From Bacillota bacterium (lineage in GTDB: Bacteria; Bacillota; Clostridia; Christensenellales; Aristaeellaceae), in contig JAEYOW010000035.1 of the NCBI GenBank assembly GCA_023411375.1, positions 1 to 64,000 on the forward strand: a stretch of DNA of 64,000 nucleotides, read 5' to 3'. Shown piece by piece: positions 17,228 through 25,110 of the stretch. The translations under genes and the position numbers were made by a program. Numbering within the stretch: the first letter of the stretch is position 1; every line of letters starts with the position of its first letter. The notes below the pieces were generated by a model that saw nothing but the letters and a program-made list of their open reading frames with translations, did no database searches and was not told the origin of the DNA.

Positions 17228-18391
17228 CTAGCTCTCTATTACTCCCCCGGTTACATCCTTTTTTGAGGCTTCTGGGTGCGCCATCTTGTTAACGGCCTCC
17301 AAGGCGTCCTGATCGGCGATCTTGGTGTAATACTTAAGCGTAGTCTCGTAGGTGCGGTGTCGCATAACATCGGTAATAACCGCTGGAGGCACACCTTTGA
17401 TTGCCAACTCGCTGCCGGTCGCACGGCGGCTTGAGTACGGCGTGATCTCCGGGCGCAAGCCCCATTCTTTTTTGCGCTCGTTAAATGTGGCATAGAAGCT
17501 ATCCCTGCTCATAGCGAGCACCTTGCCGTTTTTGCTGGGCGACGCGTCGCACAAGGCTCGCAAAACAGGGGTAATGAATTCCGGGAAAACGATGGGCTTT
17601 GATTTGCGCTCCTTTGTCTTGCTCCCGACACCGACGATAATATGCTTGTCCCATATTATCATATCCTTTTTAAGCTGCATAAGCTCGCCGGGCATCATGC
17701 CGCTGTATACCATCAGCAGGAAATAGCCCGCGAATAGGTCACCCCCGTTGTATTCATTCCACAACGTTGTTACTTCGTCTGAATCAAGACGCGTGGTTTC
17801 CTTGGGATTGTTTTCCGGGAGCGTCACAAACTTAGACAGATTGACCGTTGTATACTTCTGCGCGATGGCAAGCCGGTACAGATTGGATAGCAGGTTTTTG
17901 ATGTCCTTGGCCTGCTCATACGTCAGGCCGTCGATTACGCCTTGCAGGTCGTCGATCGTCACCATGTCGATAGATGCAAAGGAGACGGGCGTGATACGCC
18001 TCCACGCTATGTTATAGGCCCTCTGCGTGCTTTCCGCTTTTTTCAACATCTCATTAGTGCTGTACGTCGCAAATAATTCCTGAAACGATTGGGCTTTCTT
18101 CCCGGTGAGGCCTTCAAGCGCTTTGCGCAAATATGCCTCCGCCTCCGCCTTGCGCTTGAATCCCTTTTTGCGTCCAGCAACACGGAGTTTCTTTTGCGTT
18201 CCGTCCTCGTTGGGGACAACCTTGTAGCCTCTCGTCCACTCAGCAACCCAGGACTGGCCGTTGTGATACACCGTTCCCAGCCCGTTGCCACGCCGTTTTT
18301 TGGCGCGGGTGACGACCTGCTTTGCACCGCACCATGGGCAGAACGGGGCGCCGTCCGGCATGTCTTTGGCGCATTTTCGGCATTTTTCCAC
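17228..18391 (-). CDS. int: Phage tyrosine recombinase (integrase) with N-terminal zinc ribbon
   Basis: A 387-residue integrase. Residues 1-25 form a zinc ribbon (CRKCAKDMPDGAPFCPWCG). An AP2-like arm-binding and SAM-like core-binding region follows, then the catalytic domain from about residue 190. The nucleophile is in TTLKYYTKI and the third catalytic histidine in MRHR. Two usual residues differ: the first arginine is methionine (YSGMMPGEL for TGMRPGEL) and the H of HxxR is tyrosine (TPYSSR). I recall GMMPGEL in other clostridial integrases but cannot verify it here. It lies beside attL, 127 bases from the array, and presumably recombines the phage with the CRISPR repeat core. Confidence 0.93.
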   Translation of the reverse strand: MEKCRKCAKDMPDGAPFCPWCGAKQVVTRAKKRRGNGLGTVYHNGQSWVAEWTRGYKVVPNEDGTQKKLRVAGRKKGFKRKAEAEAYLRKALEGLTGKKAQSFQELFATYSTNEMLKKAESTQRAYNIAWRRITPVSFASIDMVTIDDLQGVIDGLTYEQAKDIKNLLSNLYRLAIAQKYTTVNLSKFVTLPENNPKETTRLDSDEVTTLWNEYNGGDLFAGYFLLMVYSGMMPGELMQLKKDMIIWDKHIIVGVGSKTKERKSKPIVFPEFITPVLRALCDASPSKNGKVLAMSRDSFYATFNERKKEWGLRPEITPYSSRRATGSELAIKGVPPAVITDVMRHRTYETTLKYYTKIADQDALEAVNKMAHPEASKKDVTGGVIES

Positions 18392-18476
18392 GGCACTCCC
18401 CCACCTTGATAGATGATACGGACATTATAACAGACCGCCCGGCGTGTGTCGAGCGGCCTGTTATACCCTCTATCCA

Positions 18477-19121
18477 TTAGCGTAAATATAACGGCTTTTT
18501 CGAGCTGAAAGACAAACTAAAGCTGGAACTGTTAGAGAAGCGGGCTAGTTGAAGATTCACATTATACCACTTTGCCGAAACCACAAAATCATTGTGGCTA
18601 TTTATGATTTGGGTAAACTCGTCACTTACAGATTCGCCAGAAATTGGAAATTCTTTGTCAACGTGCTGAACCCCGTCAAGCGTCACCTCTGAGAAATAAA
18701 AATTCTGGTAATCTGTGGCGCCATAAGACGAACAAAGTGATCGATAGACCTCTGCAAAAGAAGCTGGCAAATCAGCATTTTCGTCAAAATCAATTCGGAT
18801 GCTTGCCCACATGGCTTGTTTGTCATCTAGAGTAGACGTCGAAGAGGATGCAATATGCACATAGTTAACAGCGACATCCATTAGCGTCTTTCCTTCCAAC
18901 GACGCACTATATCCATGTAACTGTTTACCATCCGGCGAAATAAATTGTGAAAATTCCCATCCTGTTCCTATTTTTGCCTTTTCTGCGGCGGTATAAAGCG
19001 TGTCTGTTTGTTCAATTCCCCATGGGAAATGAAAGGGTCCTTCTGTCCCAGCCTGCTCCCCATTCGCAAAGATTGGGAACATCATAAAGAGCGTCAACAG
19101 GAGCACGAGTTTTCTTTTCAT
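18477..19121 (-). CDS. Secreted hypothetical protein in the lysogeny module
   Basis: A 214-residue protein with a clear signal peptide (MKRKLVLLLTLFMMFPIFANG) and no lipobox. The mature part begins with FHFPWGIEQTDT, a pattern seen in small exported proteins of Clostridia, and is rich in strands. No catalytic motif is visible. It sits between repressor and integrase on the same strand, a usual place for genes expressed in the lysogen, so it may alter the host surface or secretome. Function unknown. Confidence 0.6.
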   Translation of the reverse strand: MKRKLVLLLTLFMMFPIFANGEQAGTEGPFHFPWGIEQTDTLYTAAEKAKIGTGWEFSQFISPDGKQLHGYSASLEGKTLMDVAVNYVHIASSSTSTLDDKQAMWASIRIDFDENADLPASFAEVYRSLCSSYGATDYQNFYFSEVTLDGVQHVDKEFPISGESVSDEFTQIINSHNDFVVSAKWYNVNLQLARFSNSSSFSLSFSSKKPLYLR

Positions 19122-19209
19122 TGATTGACGATCCTCCTTTTCTTTCTTCCAACTTTAGTATTATTATCATACCATGAAGCCCAGTTTCTTTCAACCCCAA
19201 AAAGCCGTA

Positions 19210-19959
19210 CTATCCTTCCTTATAATGCCCCAGCACCTTGCCAACCAGGCCAAAACCCTCCATATCCTTTTCAATAACGATTGGGTCATATTTAGGATTG
19301 TCGGAGATCAGCTTCACGCCGCTCTTATCTTTGTAGAAGCGCTTGCAGGTCGCTTCGTCATAGAGCATGAATACGCCAATTTCATTATTTCTTAGGTCGG
19401 GCTGCTGACGGATAAACACATAAGCGCCATCCGGGATTGTGGGAGACATGGAATCTCCCGCAATATGAATCGCGAAACTGGTGCCACGCGGAACAACTCC
19501 GGGAGGATATTCTCGATCTTCCATGTCGCCATCGCCTACCCAAACAGGGATCCCAGCGGCGCAATCAAAGCGCGCCGTTGGGATAGTGACGGGTTCGGGC
19601 TTATTATCCACGCCCACATAAGGAATTTGCAACACGTTGCACACGGCCTCCCGCGTGGGGCGCTTCGCCTCATGATATGCCTCTACCAACGGGGTTGCCC
19701 AGTCGCGAGAAGAGCAAATAGGTTTTACGTTTTGTGATTGCGTATGCCTCTCTACAAGATCAGCTTTTGAGATGTTGAAATAATTAGCCATCTGCTCAAT
19801 TCGATCGATACGTGGATAATTCTCCGCTTTTATCCAACTGGTTACTGTTGTGTAAGGAGCGTCTAACGCATATGCCAACTGGCGCCTATCGATACCATGG
19901 AGTTGCATATAATATTTTATGTTTTCTCCCATTACTTCTTTGTTCCCTAAATCGCCCAT
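19210..19959 (-). CDS. Phage repressor, XRE helix-turn-helix with S24 LexA-like peptidase domain
   Basis: A 249-residue CI-type repressor. Residues about 10-65 are an XRE DNA-binding domain (DRRQLAYALDAPYTTVTSWI). The C-terminal half is an S24 peptidase domain: AGDSMSPTIPDG holds the serine and ATCKRFYKD the likely lysine, so SOS-linked autocleavage is expected. GGAGGTGGGATT precedes the ATG; a second in-frame ATG follows at codon 10. It reads leftward from a promoter that overlaps an operator, divergent from the Cro-like gene. Confidence 0.92.
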   Translation of the reverse strand: MGDLGNKEVMGENIKYYMQLHGIDRRQLAYALDAPYTTVTSWIKAENYPRIDRIEQMANYFNISKADLVERHTQSQNVKPICSSRDWATPLVEAYHEAKRPTREAVCNVLQIPYVGVDNKPEPVTIPTARFDCAAGIPVWVGDGDMEDREYPPGVVPRGTSFAIHIAGDSMSPTIPDGAYVFIRQQPDLRNNEIGVFMLYDEATCKRFYKDKSGVKLISDNPKYDPIVIEKDMEGFGLVGKVLGHYKEG

Positions 19960-19977
19960 AATCCCACCTCCACGTTG

Positions 19978-20054
19978 ATTGTACAGCTAGACTGTAAAAA
20001 AATCAAGAAAAAAATGAAAAATGTCTTGACATTACAGTTAAACTGTTATAGGAT
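19978..20054. promoter_or_regulatory. Lysogeny switch: divergent promoters each overlaid by a repressor operator
   Basis: Leftward promoter for the repressor: TTGATT (20006-20001), 17 bases, TACAAT (19983-19978). Rightward promoter for the early genes: TTGACA (20026-20031), 17 bases, TAGGAT (20049-20054), with TATAGG as another reading. Two 15-base dyads lie between the -35 and -10 boxes: TACAGCTAGACTGTA (19982-19996) and TACAGTTAAACTGTT (20033-20047). A weaker relative, TACAGTTTAAACGTA, starts at 20269 after the Cro-like gene's reading frame end. Binding by repressor and Cro is inferred. Confidence 0.8.
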
Positions 20055-20076
20055 AGACACAAGGAGGTGAATTATT

Positions 20077-20295
20077 ATGATGACGCTTAAAGCTGCACGG
20101 GTAAATCGTAATCTAACGCAAGAACAAGCTGCAAGGCTCATAGGTGTATCTCCCGATACCTTGCGAAAGTATGAGCATGCAACAACCTTTCCAGATGTCC
20201 CAGTCATAAAACGCATTGAGGAGGTTTACGGAGTGGCATATAGCGATCTTATTTTTTCGCACAAAAATTACAGTTTAAACGTAAATCCCACATAA
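20077..20295 (+). CDS. Cro-like XRE transcriptional regulator
   Basis: A 72-residue HTH_3 protein (TLKAARVNRNLTQEQAARLIGVSPDTLRKYE). First gene of the rightward early operon, opposite the S24 repressor, with GGAGG 9 bases before the first of two adjacent ATG codons. Its position gives the Cro role. Confidence 0.8.
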   Translation: MMTLKAARVNRNLTQEQAARLIGVSPDTLRKYEHATTFPDVPVIKRIEEVYGVAYSDLIFSHKNYSLNVNPT

Positions 20296-20308
20296 GGAGG
20301 TGAACCGA

Positions 20309-20494
20309 GTGAGGCTTGATATCTCATACAAGGAAGGGTGCGCGGAAGTATCGGTTGATGGGAAACCAGTGCCCGGCCTGTTGTCTTTTACGCTGGACTG
20401 CCGTGGATATATGGAACCGTGCATATTCACGCCGGTCATCGATCTATCTTGTGGAAGTGAAGAAGACTTAACAGCGTTGAGAACCGCAAAGTAA
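20309..20494 (+). CDS. Hypothetical early protein (61 aa)
   Basis: Starts at GTG 20309, 8 bases after AAGGAGG. The sequence RLDISYKEGCAEVSVDGKPV suggests a small beta-rich fold. No recognised family. Early operon position only. Confidence 0.55.
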   Translation: MRLDISYKEGCAEVSVDGKPVPGLLSFTLDCRGYMEPCIFTPVIDLSCGSEEDLTALRTAK

Positions 20495-20511
20495 GAAAGG
20501 AAAGAAACAAC

Positions 20512-20670
20512 ATGTTTGAGAAACGCAAAGTAAAAAAGCTCCTGTTGGAGCGGCTGGAAGTTCTGAACGAAAAGGTAAAGGCCTGCGACGCTGACGCATA
20601 CCAGCCGGAAAGCGTCTGCGACTATCTGTCGGAAATGTGCGAGATTGCGAAAATCATGCTCGGTCGATAA
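20512..20670 (+). CDS. Hypothetical early protein (52 aa)
   Basis: Reads MFEKRKVKKLLLERLEVL and ends EIAKIMLGR. Preceded by AAAGGAAAGAAACAAC and followed closely by the next ribosome binding site. Predicted helical and basic at the N-terminus. No family recognised. Confidence 0.5.
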   Translation: MFEKRKVKKLLLERLEVLNEKVKACDADAYQPESVCDYLSEMCEIAKIMLGR

Positions 20671-20686
20671 AGGAGGTAGCACCAAA

Positions 20687-20887
20687 ATGACAATCACGAT
20701 TGAATGCACGCCCAAAGAATTGGCCGACGCCGTATTGCAGCTACAGCGCCAGCCGGAATCGGTGCTTACTATTGATTCTCAGATTGTTGGGTCTGTTCAA
20801 GGTCCTTTAGGTGCTTCAACGCTTTCTGATAAGCATTGTCGTACAGAGATGCCACGTCAATGTCCCCGGTCCTCCTGCAACCCATGA
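20687..20887 (+). CDS. Hypothetical early protein (66 aa), C-terminal half doubtful
   Basis: AAAGGAGG precedes the ATG, and MTITIECTPKELADAVLQLQ looks like the start of small phage proteins of Clostridia. From about residue 28 on the reading frame runs antisense to a convincing small gene (20769-20936, minus), and the tail (CRTEMPRQCPRSSCNP) looks non-native. It may be a truncated remnant. Confidence 0.4.
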   Translation: MTITIECTPKELADAVLQLQRQPESVLTIDSQIVGSVQGPLGASTLSDKHCRTEMPRQCPRSSCNP

Positions 20888-20936
20888 TTATTACTGTAGC
20901 GATTGCCAGATCGTGCGCACGCTGTTCGGTTGTCAT
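20769..20936 (-). CDS. Hypothetical small protein (55 aa), antisense in the early operon
   Basis: On the minus strand AGGGAGGTGGATAT precedes ATG 20936; the product begins MTTEQRAHDLAIATVIIM and ends in a charged helix. Similar small proteins are usual in Firmicute phages. It converges on, and overlaps by 119 bases, the plus-strand gene at 20687. Confidence 0.6.
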   Translation of the reverse strand: MTTEQRAHDLAIATVIIMGCRRTGDIDVASLYDNAYQKALKHLKDLEQTQQSENQ

Positions 20937-20988
20937 ATATCCACCTCCCTTCTCCCCAAATTATACCACACAGAGAGGATGATGCAAA

Positions 20989-21207
20989 ATGACTTTAAGA
21001 TTAGTCGTATTCACGTTATCTCTGCTTATAGCATGGATTGCTTACTGTGCAGACATGCGTGCATTTGACGCTGCGTTCGCCTGTTGCGCAAGAGAACGCG
21101 ACGTCCACCTGAAAAGGGTGCACGTTTATGCAATCACGATCGCGGTTTTTCAGCTCGTTTGGGCGTCAATTCTGCTCATAGCAATCGAAGGAGGCTCCCC
21201 CACATGA
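20989..21207 (+). CDS. Small membrane protein (72 aa)
   Basis: Two hydrophobic segments (LRLVVFTLSLLIAWIAYC and VYAITIAVFQLVWASILLIA) joined by a charged loop with cysteines. GAGAGG precedes the ATG. The stop overlaps the next start (ATGA). Function unknown; too early in the genome to be assumed a holin. Confidence 0.55.
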   Translation: MTLRLVVFTLSLLIAWIAYCADMRAFDAAFACCARERDVHLKRVHVYAITIAVFQLVWASILLIAIEGGSPT

Positions 21208-21404
21208 CCCTTGAGGACATTGCGGCCATCCCCCGAGAATGGCTGAAAGCCTCGGAAATCGCCCCAATCCTCGGGTGGGAGCAGTACGTCGCCAACCTGC
21301 TGGCGAAAGAAGGACGGCTTCCGTTTCCCTACGTGTTCAGCGGCAATCGCTTGAAAATCCCCAAGAGGCCGTTCCTAGCCTACATGGGGTACTACATCAA
21401 GTAG
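21204..21404 (+). CDS. Small helix-turn-helix-like protein, possible excisionase-type (66 aa)
   Basis: IPREWLKASEIAPILGWEQYVANLL followed by LPFPYVFSGNRLKIPKRPFLAYM has the pattern of small MerR/excisionase-like winged helices common in clostridial phages. AAGGAGG lies upstream of ATG 21204. It is a candidate for directing excision, but the family assignment is by pattern only. Confidence 0.5.
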   Translation: MTLEDIAAIPREWLKASEIAPILGWEQYVANLLAKEGRLPFPYVFSGNRLKIPKRPFLAYMGYYIK

Positions 21405-21446
21405 CCCGGCGGCCGGAGGCCGACCGGGGAAGGAGGACAATCCCCA

Positions 21447-22268
21447 ATGTGCAAACTAAAATCCGCAATCGTACTCAAAGACCGGGTCTATTGCCCCGAT
21501 CATGACAGTCATGACAGGATGCTCACAGAGCTGGGTATCAAAGACGCCTACAATAATGCGTCAAGCCTGTTTGTGCGCATCGAGCTCTCGCCCACGGACA
21601 GCCGGGCGGATAGCGACGTAGACGGATGGAAATTGAAAGTCGATCAGGATATCCTGCCGGACTGGTGGGTTGAGGAAGTAGACGTACCGCGCGTCAGGGC
21701 CGCCGTGAAAGCATGGTGCGGCGTACATGTATTGCGAGATGGGTATCACAAGCTGATAGATGGCAAGTGGTATCTCTACGGCAACGCCAGCGCCGAGCTC
21801 TACAACAGCGCCAGCGCCGAGCTCTACAACAGCGCCAGCGCCGAGCTCTACAACAGCGCCAGCGCCAAGCTCTACAACAGCGCCAGCGCCAAGCTCTACA
21901 ACAGCGCCAGCGCCAAGCTCTACGGCAACGCCAGCGCCAAGCTCTACGGCAGCGCCAGCGCCGAGCTCTACAACAGCGCCAGCGCCAAGCTCTACGGCAA
22001 CGCCAGCGCCAAGCTCTACGGCAACGCCAGCGCCGAGCTCTACAACAGCGCCAGCGCCAAGCTCTACGGCAACGCCAGCGCCGAGCTCTACAACAGCGCC
22101 AGCGCCAAGCTCTACGACAGCGCCAGCGCCAATCTCTACGACAGCGCCAGCGCGATCCTACCCGCAAATTCATGTGGGAATTCGACCGCAACCGTGCAAG
22201 ACAGCGCCGTGCTCATTAATCACAAGACACATGAGATCACGAGCCTCGTTGAATGGAAGATGGTGTAA
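21447..22268 (+). CDS. Octapeptide-repeat protein, predicted beta-solenoid
   Basis: A 273-residue protein. Residues 1-111 are a non-repeated domain (CKLKSAIVLKDRVYCPDHD, later DQDILPDWWVEEVDVPRVRAAV). Residues 112-239 are 16 consecutive 8-residue units of the form xSASAKLY or GNASAELY, where position 6 is mostly K or E. A short tail (TVQDSAVLINHKTHEITSLVEW) follows. The regular Ala-Ser-Ala and Leu-Tyr spacing fits a stacked beta-solenoid. Phage and plasmid proteins with a like N-terminal domain and variable repeats are familiar to me, but I know of no assigned function. Gap-free 24-base DNA repeats invite copy-number change. Confidence 0.7.
   Translation: MCKLKSAIVLKDRVYCPDHDSHDRMLTELGIKDAYNNASSLFVRIELSPTDSRADSDVDGWKLKVDQDILPDWWVEEVDVPRVRAAVKAWCGVHVLRDGYHKLIDGKWYLYGNASAELYNSASAELYNSASAELYNSASAKLYNSASAKLYNSASAKLYGNASAKLYGSASAELYNSASAKLYGNASAKLYGNASAELYNSASAKLYGNASAELYNSASAKLYDSASANLYDSASAILPANSCGNSTATVQDSAVLINHKTHEITSLVEWKMV
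21780..22163 (+). repeat. 24-bp in-frame tandem repeat, 16 units
   Basis: The unit is GCCAGCGCCGAGCTCTACAA plus CAGC, varying at few positions (GAG/AAG, AAC/GGC/GAC). Near-identity at DNA level argues for recent expansion or continuing slippage and recombination. Confidence 0.9.
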
Positions 22269-22270
22269 GC

Positions 22271-22624
22271 ATGACCCGATCTGAATGGTCGATCTTCTGG
22301 CGGCTGCTGGCCGCCGTAATGGCCGCGCTGCTGTGCTGGGCTGCACAACAGGTGGCGGTGCTGGCAGAGGACACAGCAGAGGACAAGCCCACTCGGTACA
22401 CGATCAACGTAGAGCCGGGCAGCGTGCTCAACTTCCGGGCGGCGCCGAGTACCGACGCGGAAATCCTGTATCAGCTCGGCCCCGGCAACACGGTAACGGT
22501 GCACGAGACAAGCGGCGACTGGGCGCTGGTGACCTGGACGGTGCTTGAGCCGCTGGACGACCCGCGCGCGGCATGGGTGTGTATGGAGTATCTGCAACCT
22601 GTAGAGGAGGCGACATCAAATTGA
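22271..22624 (+). CDS. Exported SH3b-domain protein (117 aa)
   Basis: A hydrophobic N-terminal segment (IFWRLLAAVMAALLCWAAQQVAVLA) is a signal peptide or anchor. Residues about 50-112 form a bacterial SH3 domain (SVLNFRAAPSTDAEILYQLG, GDWALVTW). Such domains bind cell wall peptides. Its place among early genes, far from the lysis cassette, is odd. ATG 22271 follows the previous stop by two bases with no strong ribosome binding site. Confidence 0.65.
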   Translation: MTRSEWSIFWRLLAAVMAALLCWAAQQVAVLAEDTAEDKPTRYTINVEPGSVLNFRAAPSTDAEILYQLGPGNTVTVHETSGDWALVTWTVLEPLDDPRAAWVCMEYLQPVEEATSN

Positions 22625-22830
22625 GCAAGATCACTGTTTGCGACTCATGCGAAGCGATAATCGAGGAAAATGAACAGTACAAGATATCGATATCAAAACG
22701 AACCGGAAACTGTATATTTAACGAAGAAAGTGGCGACCTATGCCCGGCTTGCGTCCAAAAGGTTAAAACGCTCTTATTTCCAAGCAAAGAGGCCAGCGTT
22801 ACAGCGCCAGCCTCCGAACCCCTGGGATAA
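22621..22830 (+). CDS. Small zinc-finger-like protein (69 aa)
   Basis: Starts at TTG 22621, overlapping the previous stop, with GAGGAGG 10 bases upstream. CDSC near residue 8 and CPAC near 43 form a likely zinc site. Function unknown. Confidence 0.55.
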   Translation: MSKITVCDSCEAIIEENEQYKISISKRTGNCIFNEESGDLCPACVQKVKTLLFPSKEASVTAPASEPLG

Positions 22831-22908
22831 AGCCTAACCAATGAGATTGATAGCATTATACCAGATTGCGGCACGAATTAGCAATACCCGACAGAAAGGA
22901 GCCGCGCA

Positions 22909-23172
22909 ATGCAATACCGCATCTGCCCCGACTGCGGGGCGGCCCTTGACCCCGGCGAGCGCTGCGACTGCGCCACAAAGGAGATAGAACAAACCATGCG
23001 AGACAGTGAATTGGAAAATCCCATCGTTCAGGGGGATTACTACGAGGCTGAAAGGATATACGACATCTGCGACCGCTGCGGCGGTCCGATTTACGAGGGC
23101 GAAACCTTCTATCTGATCGACGGTGCGCCGGTGTGCAGTGAATGTATGCAGAAAGCGAGGCGAACGGCATGA
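22909..23172 (+). CDS. Zinc-ribbon protein (87 aa)
   Basis: Four CxxC-type pairs (CPDC, CDC, CDRC, CSEC). AAAGGAG precedes ATG 22909. The stop overlaps the next gene's ATG. Typical accessory protein of clostridial phage early regions; role unknown. Confidence 0.6.
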   Translation: MQYRICPDCGAALDPGERCDCATKEIEQTMRDSELENPIVQGDYYEAERIYDICDRCGGPIYEGETFYLIDGAPVCSECMQKARRTA

Positions 23173-23708
23173 CGCTAACGCACTGGAAGAAGCTCCGAAA
23201 TCCGGATTATATGGGCGAATGGGACTTCCAGCCCGGAGAAAAAAAGACGGTAACCATCTCCAGCGCGTGCTGCGAGCAGGTTATTGGCGTAGAGGGGAAA
23301 AAGAGCGAGGAAACAGTTGTGCATTTTCGCGAACCGGAAAAGCCCATGATCCTTAACGTGACCAACGCCAGGATGATCACAAAGCACGCCGGTACGCCCT
23401 ATATTGAGCAATGGCCGGGGGTGCGGATTATCCTGGGCGTCGAGAAGGTCAAAGCGTTTGGCGACGTGGTAGGCGCGGTGCGCGTGCAAAAGACAAAGCC
23501 TGAACAATCGGAATCAGGAGAGACTGCAATTCCGCCCTGTGCGGATTGTGGCAAGCCCATTAAAGCCAAGGGAGGATTAACCGCAGGACAGATTGCGGGA
23601 GGCAGCATGAAGCGCTACCAAGTGGCGCTTTGCCTGGATTGTGCGACGGAACGCAAGGTAAAGAGGGAGGCAAACGAACATGCGGACAACCAGAATCAGA
23701 ATCAATAA
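23169..23708 (+). CDS. Hypothetical early protein with C-terminal zinc ribbon (179 aa)
   Basis: The N-terminal part (LTHWKKLRNPDYMGEWDFQPGE then KKTVTISS) matches a small family often next to phage recombination genes. The C-terminal part carries CADCGKPI and CLDCATERK, a zinc ribbon. Overlaps the SMC-like gene by 29 bases, so the two are co-expressed. Confidence 0.6.
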   Translation: MTLTHWKKLRNPDYMGEWDFQPGEKKTVTISSACCEQVIGVEGKKSEETVVHFREPEKPMILNVTNARMITKHAGTPYIEQWPGVRIILGVEKVKAFGDVVGAVRVQKTKPEQSESGETAIPPCADCGKPIKAKGGLTAGQIAGGSMKRYQVALCLDCATERKVKREANEHADNQNQNQ

Positions 23709-25110
23709 CCTGTTCGGCGTTAAGGAAATGGAACTGGACGGTCGCGACGTGGAGCTGACCGGAACAAACGGCACCGGAAAATCGAGCGTTTTGGACGCCA
23801 TCCGCTATGCGCTGACCAACAGCAGCGAGCGTGACTTTGTGATCAGACAGGGCGAAAAAGAAGGCGAGATCGTCATTGAAGCCGGAAGCGCTCTGCGTAT
23901 CAACCGCCGGAAGCGCACTGAACAGGCCGACTATAAAAGCGTCAAGCAGGACGGTCACGAGATCGGAGGTGCAGAGGGCTTTTTGCGCACAATTTTCACA
24001 CCCATGCAACTTGACCCCGTAGCATTCATCCAGATGAGCAAAAAGGAGCAAAATCGACTGCTGCTTGACCTGATTGAGTTTGATTGGGATTTAAACTGGA
24101 TACGCGAGCAGTTCGGAGAAGTCCCGGAAAAAGTGGATTACAGCCAGAACATCCTTCAGGTGCTCAATGACATCCAGTCCGAAAACGGAGTGTACTTCCA
24201 GAGCCGTCAGGAGCTCAACCGCGAGGTGCGGAACAAAGGCGCTTTCATCGAAGAGATTGCCCGTGGAATCCCCGAGGGATACGATGCGGAAAAGTGGGAG
24301 GCCTACGATCTGGGCACAGCTTATAAACAGATTGAGCGGCTGACGGCGGAGAACACACGTGTGGAACGCGCCAAGGCTTTCCTTGCCTCCATCGAAAATA
24401 AAAAGCGCGGTATTGAAGCGAATTATCTCGCCAAGATCGCAGGCGAAGAAAGGGCTATCGCAAATGAACGCGAGCAGATCGGCGCGGACATTGCGCGGAT
24501 GGAGGAGCAGATCAAGACGCTCAAGGCCCGGCAAGGCGAGTTGAATGGCGTGCTGGCAGAGAAGGAGCGCCTATACGCGGCCGAGCGTGACGCTGAGCTT
24601 GCTCAGTTGGGCAGCGACGTCCATACAGCCGAGGAATATGCGACCCGGCCGGTCGTAGACGTGACGGGGATGCAAGCGGAAGCTGCCATGGCCGACCAGA
24701 TGAAGCGCCACCTGCGCGAATACGCCCGAATGAGAAGCATGCAGGGAGAACTTGCCGATCTGCGCAAGCAGGCTCAGGCGCTGACGGATAAGATAGAACT
24801 GGCGAGGAGCCTGCCGGGCGAAATCTTAAAAACCGCGTCCATCCCCGTGGCAGGGCTTACTGTGGAGGACGGAGTGCCGCTGATCGGAGGCCTGCCCGTA
24901 AGCAACCTCAGCGAGGGCGAGAAGCTCAATCTTTGCGTAGACGTGGCGCTCGCCAAGCCAAACGCGTTGCAGATCATCCTGATCGATGGAGCCGAAAAGC
25001 TAAGCGACGAGAACCGCGCTGCACTGTACCGCCGTTGTAAGGAGCACGGCTTGCAATTCATTGCTACCCGCACGACCAATGATGCTGAAATGGAGGTGCA
25101 TTACCTGTGA
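23680..25110 (+). CDS. SMC/RecF-like ATPase of the phage recombination module
   Basis: A 476-residue ATPase. Walker A is GTNGTGKSS at residues about 28-36; the middle (residues 190-360) is coiled coil; the ABC signature is NLSEGEKLNL and Walker B IILIDGAEKLSDEN. It is like a short SbcC/RecF protein. The nuclease gene that follows (GTGA overlap) suggests they act together on DNA ends, replacing a RecT or Beta-type annealing protein, none of which is seen. Confidence 0.8.
   Translation: MRTTRIRINNLFGVKEMELDGRDVELTGTNGTGKSSVLDAIRYALTNSSERDFVIRQGEKEGEIVIEAGSALRINRRKRTEQADYKSVKQDGHEIGGAEGFLRTIFTPMQLDPVAFIQMSKKEQNRLLLDLIEFDWDLNWIREQFGEVPEKVDYSQNILQVLNDIQSENGVYFQSRQELNREVRNKGAFIEEIARGIPEGYDAEKWEAYDLGTAYKQIERLTAENTRVERAKAFLASIENKKRGIEANYLAKIAGEERAIANEREQIGADIARMEEQIKTLKARQGELNGVLAEKERLYAAERDAELAQLGSDVHTAEEYATRPVVDVTGMQAEAAMADQMKRHLREYARMRSMQGELADLRKQAQALTDKIELARSLPGEILKTASIPVAGLTVEDGVPLIGGLPVSNLSEGEKLNLCVDVALAKPNALQIILIDGAEKLSDENRAALYRRCKEHGLQFIATRTTNDAEMEVHYL

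Noticed and set aside
21694..22284. Long Arg-rich, Gln-rich or Ser/Pro-rich frames across the 24-base repeats
   Set aside because: They are out-of-frame readings of the octapeptide repeat and have no start signals.
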